Origin: Candidatus Omnitrophota bacterium
Lineage (GTDB): Bacteria; Omnitrophota; Gorgyraeia; Duberdicusellales; 4484-171
Reading direction: 5' to 3'
Assembly: GCA_014728785.1 (NCBI GenBank)
Contig: WJKZ01000012.1
Span: 1 to 6,218, forward strand
DNA length: 6,218 nt
The position numbers and the translations under genes were made by a program. This document shows positions 4,822 through 6,218 of this stretch, one piece after another. Position 1 is the first letter of the stretch. Each line of letters begins with the position of its first letter. Below the pieces are notes generated by a model. That model saw nothing but the letters and a program-made list of their open reading frames with translations, did not search any database and was not told where the DNA came from.

Positions 4822-6218
4822 ATGTTCAGCGAAAATTTTAAAATAATTATTTTAGCTTTGGGTATACTTGTAAGCTCCGGAGATATTTTCTCAGAGGAAG
4901 TAGGGTACAGGTGGAGATACTTTAACGCTCCTGAGGCAAGCAATAAAGAAGTTCTGGGTTTAGCTCTGGAAGCTGTGCGCAAGCCGCTGGGGTACGCTGA
5001 GAAAATTAATGAAAAAATCTTCGCTTTCTCGGAAAAATTAGAAAATTACATAAGAGACTGGCTTGACGGCAAAGCTGATGCTGAATTTCCTCCAGGGTTT
5101 TTTTCAGAATGGATTGACAACAAAAAGACTCACGACTGGCGCTTGGTTAATTACGATAAAATTGACCCTCAAGAGCAGTGGTATGTCTTGCCAGCCTATG
5201 ATCCTTCAAGAGAGCTGCACCAATTTTCACCTGATCCCAGCGGTACATATTTAAGGGTTATCTTTCTTGCACCTTTAGACAGTAAACTTAAGATTGAGGG
5301 AGATTTTCCTCATTGCCGCTTTATGGATTATCAGATAATACTTCCCTTAGACCCTTTGCATCCTCAGGAGGCGATGTGTGAGGTGCCTCTGGTGGATATT
5401 GACATAGAACCTGACCCTGGCCACACTAACCCTTTTCGCGTAGGTGCTGATCGCAATGCCCAAAATCGGCATTATCATGTTGAATTTGACCTGCAGGCAG
5501 GAAACGCTCTTTCTTTGAATCCTGAGGCTATGATTTCCCCGGCTTATCGTGCGCCGGGAAATACACGTACCGGCGGGCCTTTTCAGCTTACCAGTTTTAA
5601 AGGCGGTAATGTTCTGGTTCCGGCAGTATTATGGCTAAGGTATTATGCTCCCGATAAAGAAGCCGGACCCTTAGGAGGTGTGCCTTTACCTAAAGTTCAT
5701 CTTGAGCTTCCTTCCGGGGAGAAGTTCTGGATAACCTGCGATAAGTCCCGGATGGTTGAGCTGCAGACTTCTACCGTGCGGCGTATCTCCGAAACTCCTC
5801 CTCAAGAGCCGTATCCTTTTATCGGACCCAGCCTGGGCTGGTTTAAAATGTACGATATAATGTTTGCCCATATGGAGGCAAGGGGATATTATAAGTCCGA
5901 GCCCTGGGGGAAAAGTGATTTGGGGCAGAGCAAAAAAAGAGTACGCCGGAGTTTCCGTCTGCTTTTTAACCGGGGCGCGGATGCTAACCCTCCGGGAAAT
6001 TATGAGACCGGCCCAACCTGCAATAATTACAATTCATATTTAGTCCGGCCGATGAGTCTGGGAGAAGATAAGGTAATTGTACTTACCGGAAAACTTCCCC
6101 GATTTCCTCATACCCGCAATGGAGAACTTGTTATGGTAGATGGGGATGTGCGTTTTTTTTCTATTACCCACCAACTCGGCACCAATAGTGAGTACAATAA
6201 AGGCTACCACGGCATACC
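4822..6218 (+). CDS. Large secreted protein of unknown function, 3' end outside window
   Basis: The frame is open from the ATG at 4822 to the right edge (465 codons plus two bases) with no stop. A signal peptide is likely: MFSENFK, a hydrophobic core (IIILALGILVSSG), then DIFSEE. The mature part has a helical start, then conserved-looking motifs: QWYVLPAYDP at 119-128, GTYLRVIFLAPLDSKLKIEG and GDFPHCRFMDYQI around 141-172, DIDIEPDPGHTNPFRVGADR at 192-211, GGVPLP at 285-290, and LTGKLPRFPHTRNGELVMVD then GDVRFFSIT around 421-449. From memory, GDFP.aRf followed by D.eI.PDPG..NPF..GA.R and a late LRYWS-like motif recur together in uncharacterised exported bacterial proteins, but I cannot name the family. 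No catalytic triad or metal site is evident. It lies 38 bp behind the sensor-like gene without a terminator between them, so it is probably in the same operon and could be an output of the sigma system. Confidence 0.85.
   Translation, partial: MFSENFKIIILALGILVSSGDIFSEEVGYRWRYFNAPEASNKEVLGLALEAVRKPLGYAEKINEKIFAFSEKLENYIRDWLDGKADAEFPPGFFSEWIDNKKTHDWRLVNYDKIDPQEQWYVLPAYDPSRELHQFSPDPSGTYLRVIFLAPLDSKLKIEGDFPHCRFMDYQIILPLDPLHPQEAMCEVPLVDIDIEPDPGHTNPFRVGADRNAQNRHYHVEFDLQAGNALSLNPEAMISPAYRAPGNTRTGGPFQLTSFKGGNVLVPAVLWLRYYAPDKEAGPLGGVPLPKVHLELPSGEKFWITCDKSRMVELQTSTVRRISETPPQEPYPFIGPSLGWFKMYDIMFAHMEARGYYKSEPWGKSDLGQSKKRVRRSFRLLFNRGADANPPGNYETGPTCNNYNSYLVRPMSLGEDKVIVLTGKLPRFPHTRNGELVMVDGDVRFFSITHQLGTNSEYNKGYHGI

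Noticed and set aside
4758..4982. Minus-strand open frames here, at 4276-4575, at 2329-2589 and at 5686-5871
   Set aside because: They lie on the opposite strand or in another frame of well-supported genes and show no Shine-Dalgarno site or domain features.
5063..5254. Short plus-strand open frame inside the secreted-protein gene
   Set aside because: It is in another frame from the long open frame that starts with a signal peptide at 4822; the short product shows no recognisable features.

Overview
The window looks like a piece of an uncultured Gram-negative bacterial genome of moderate GC content (somewhat AT-rich, estimated by eye). A signal-peptide protein that reads as an outer-membrane beta-barrel, periplasmic regulatory proteins and a secreted calcium-binding-repeat protein all imply a double membrane. 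The gene style recalls candidate phyla such as Omnitrophota or its relatives, but that is an impression and not a demonstrated placement.

Layout. Positions 2-1720 (+) hold the 3' part of a long gene whose product has about twelve thrombospondin type 3 (TSP3-like) aspartate-rich calcium-binding motifs, followed by an unrecognised C-terminal region. It converges, with a 30-bp gap, on a minus-strand gene (1751-2980) for a 409-residue predicted outer-membrane beta-barrel. From the barrel start, a 218-bp divergent spacer (2981-3198) holds a good promoter for the barrel gene, a 31-nt purine tract, and a degenerate tandem array of 7-bp units running up to the next gene.

Positions 3199-6218 (+) form what reads as one operon: an ECF sigma factor (3199-3741), a membrane-anchored zinc-finger anti-sigma factor (3805-4320), a membrane-anchored helical periplasmic protein of the CnrX/CpxP/Spy type (4340-4783), and a secreted protein of unknown function that runs off the window (4822-6218, open to the edge with no stop codon).

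How the genes may work together. Sigma factor, anti-sigma factor and periplasmic sensor are arranged much like the known CnrH/CnrY/CnrX metal-response system. Here, however, the sensor-like protein contains no histidine and no cysteine, so a metal signal read through those residues is unlikely. An envelope-stress signal, as with CpxP/Spy, is a better guess. The secreted protein 38 bp downstream may be an output or partner. The divergent barrel gene may share regulation, but its promoter looks like a housekeeping sigma-70 promoter.

The first genes in both directions lack Shine-Dalgarno sequences and have promoter-like elements that place transcription starts at or within a few bases of the start codon. 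The three internal operon genes have Shine-Dalgarno sites. No RNA genes, CRISPR array, insertion sequence or convincing intrinsic terminator was found.
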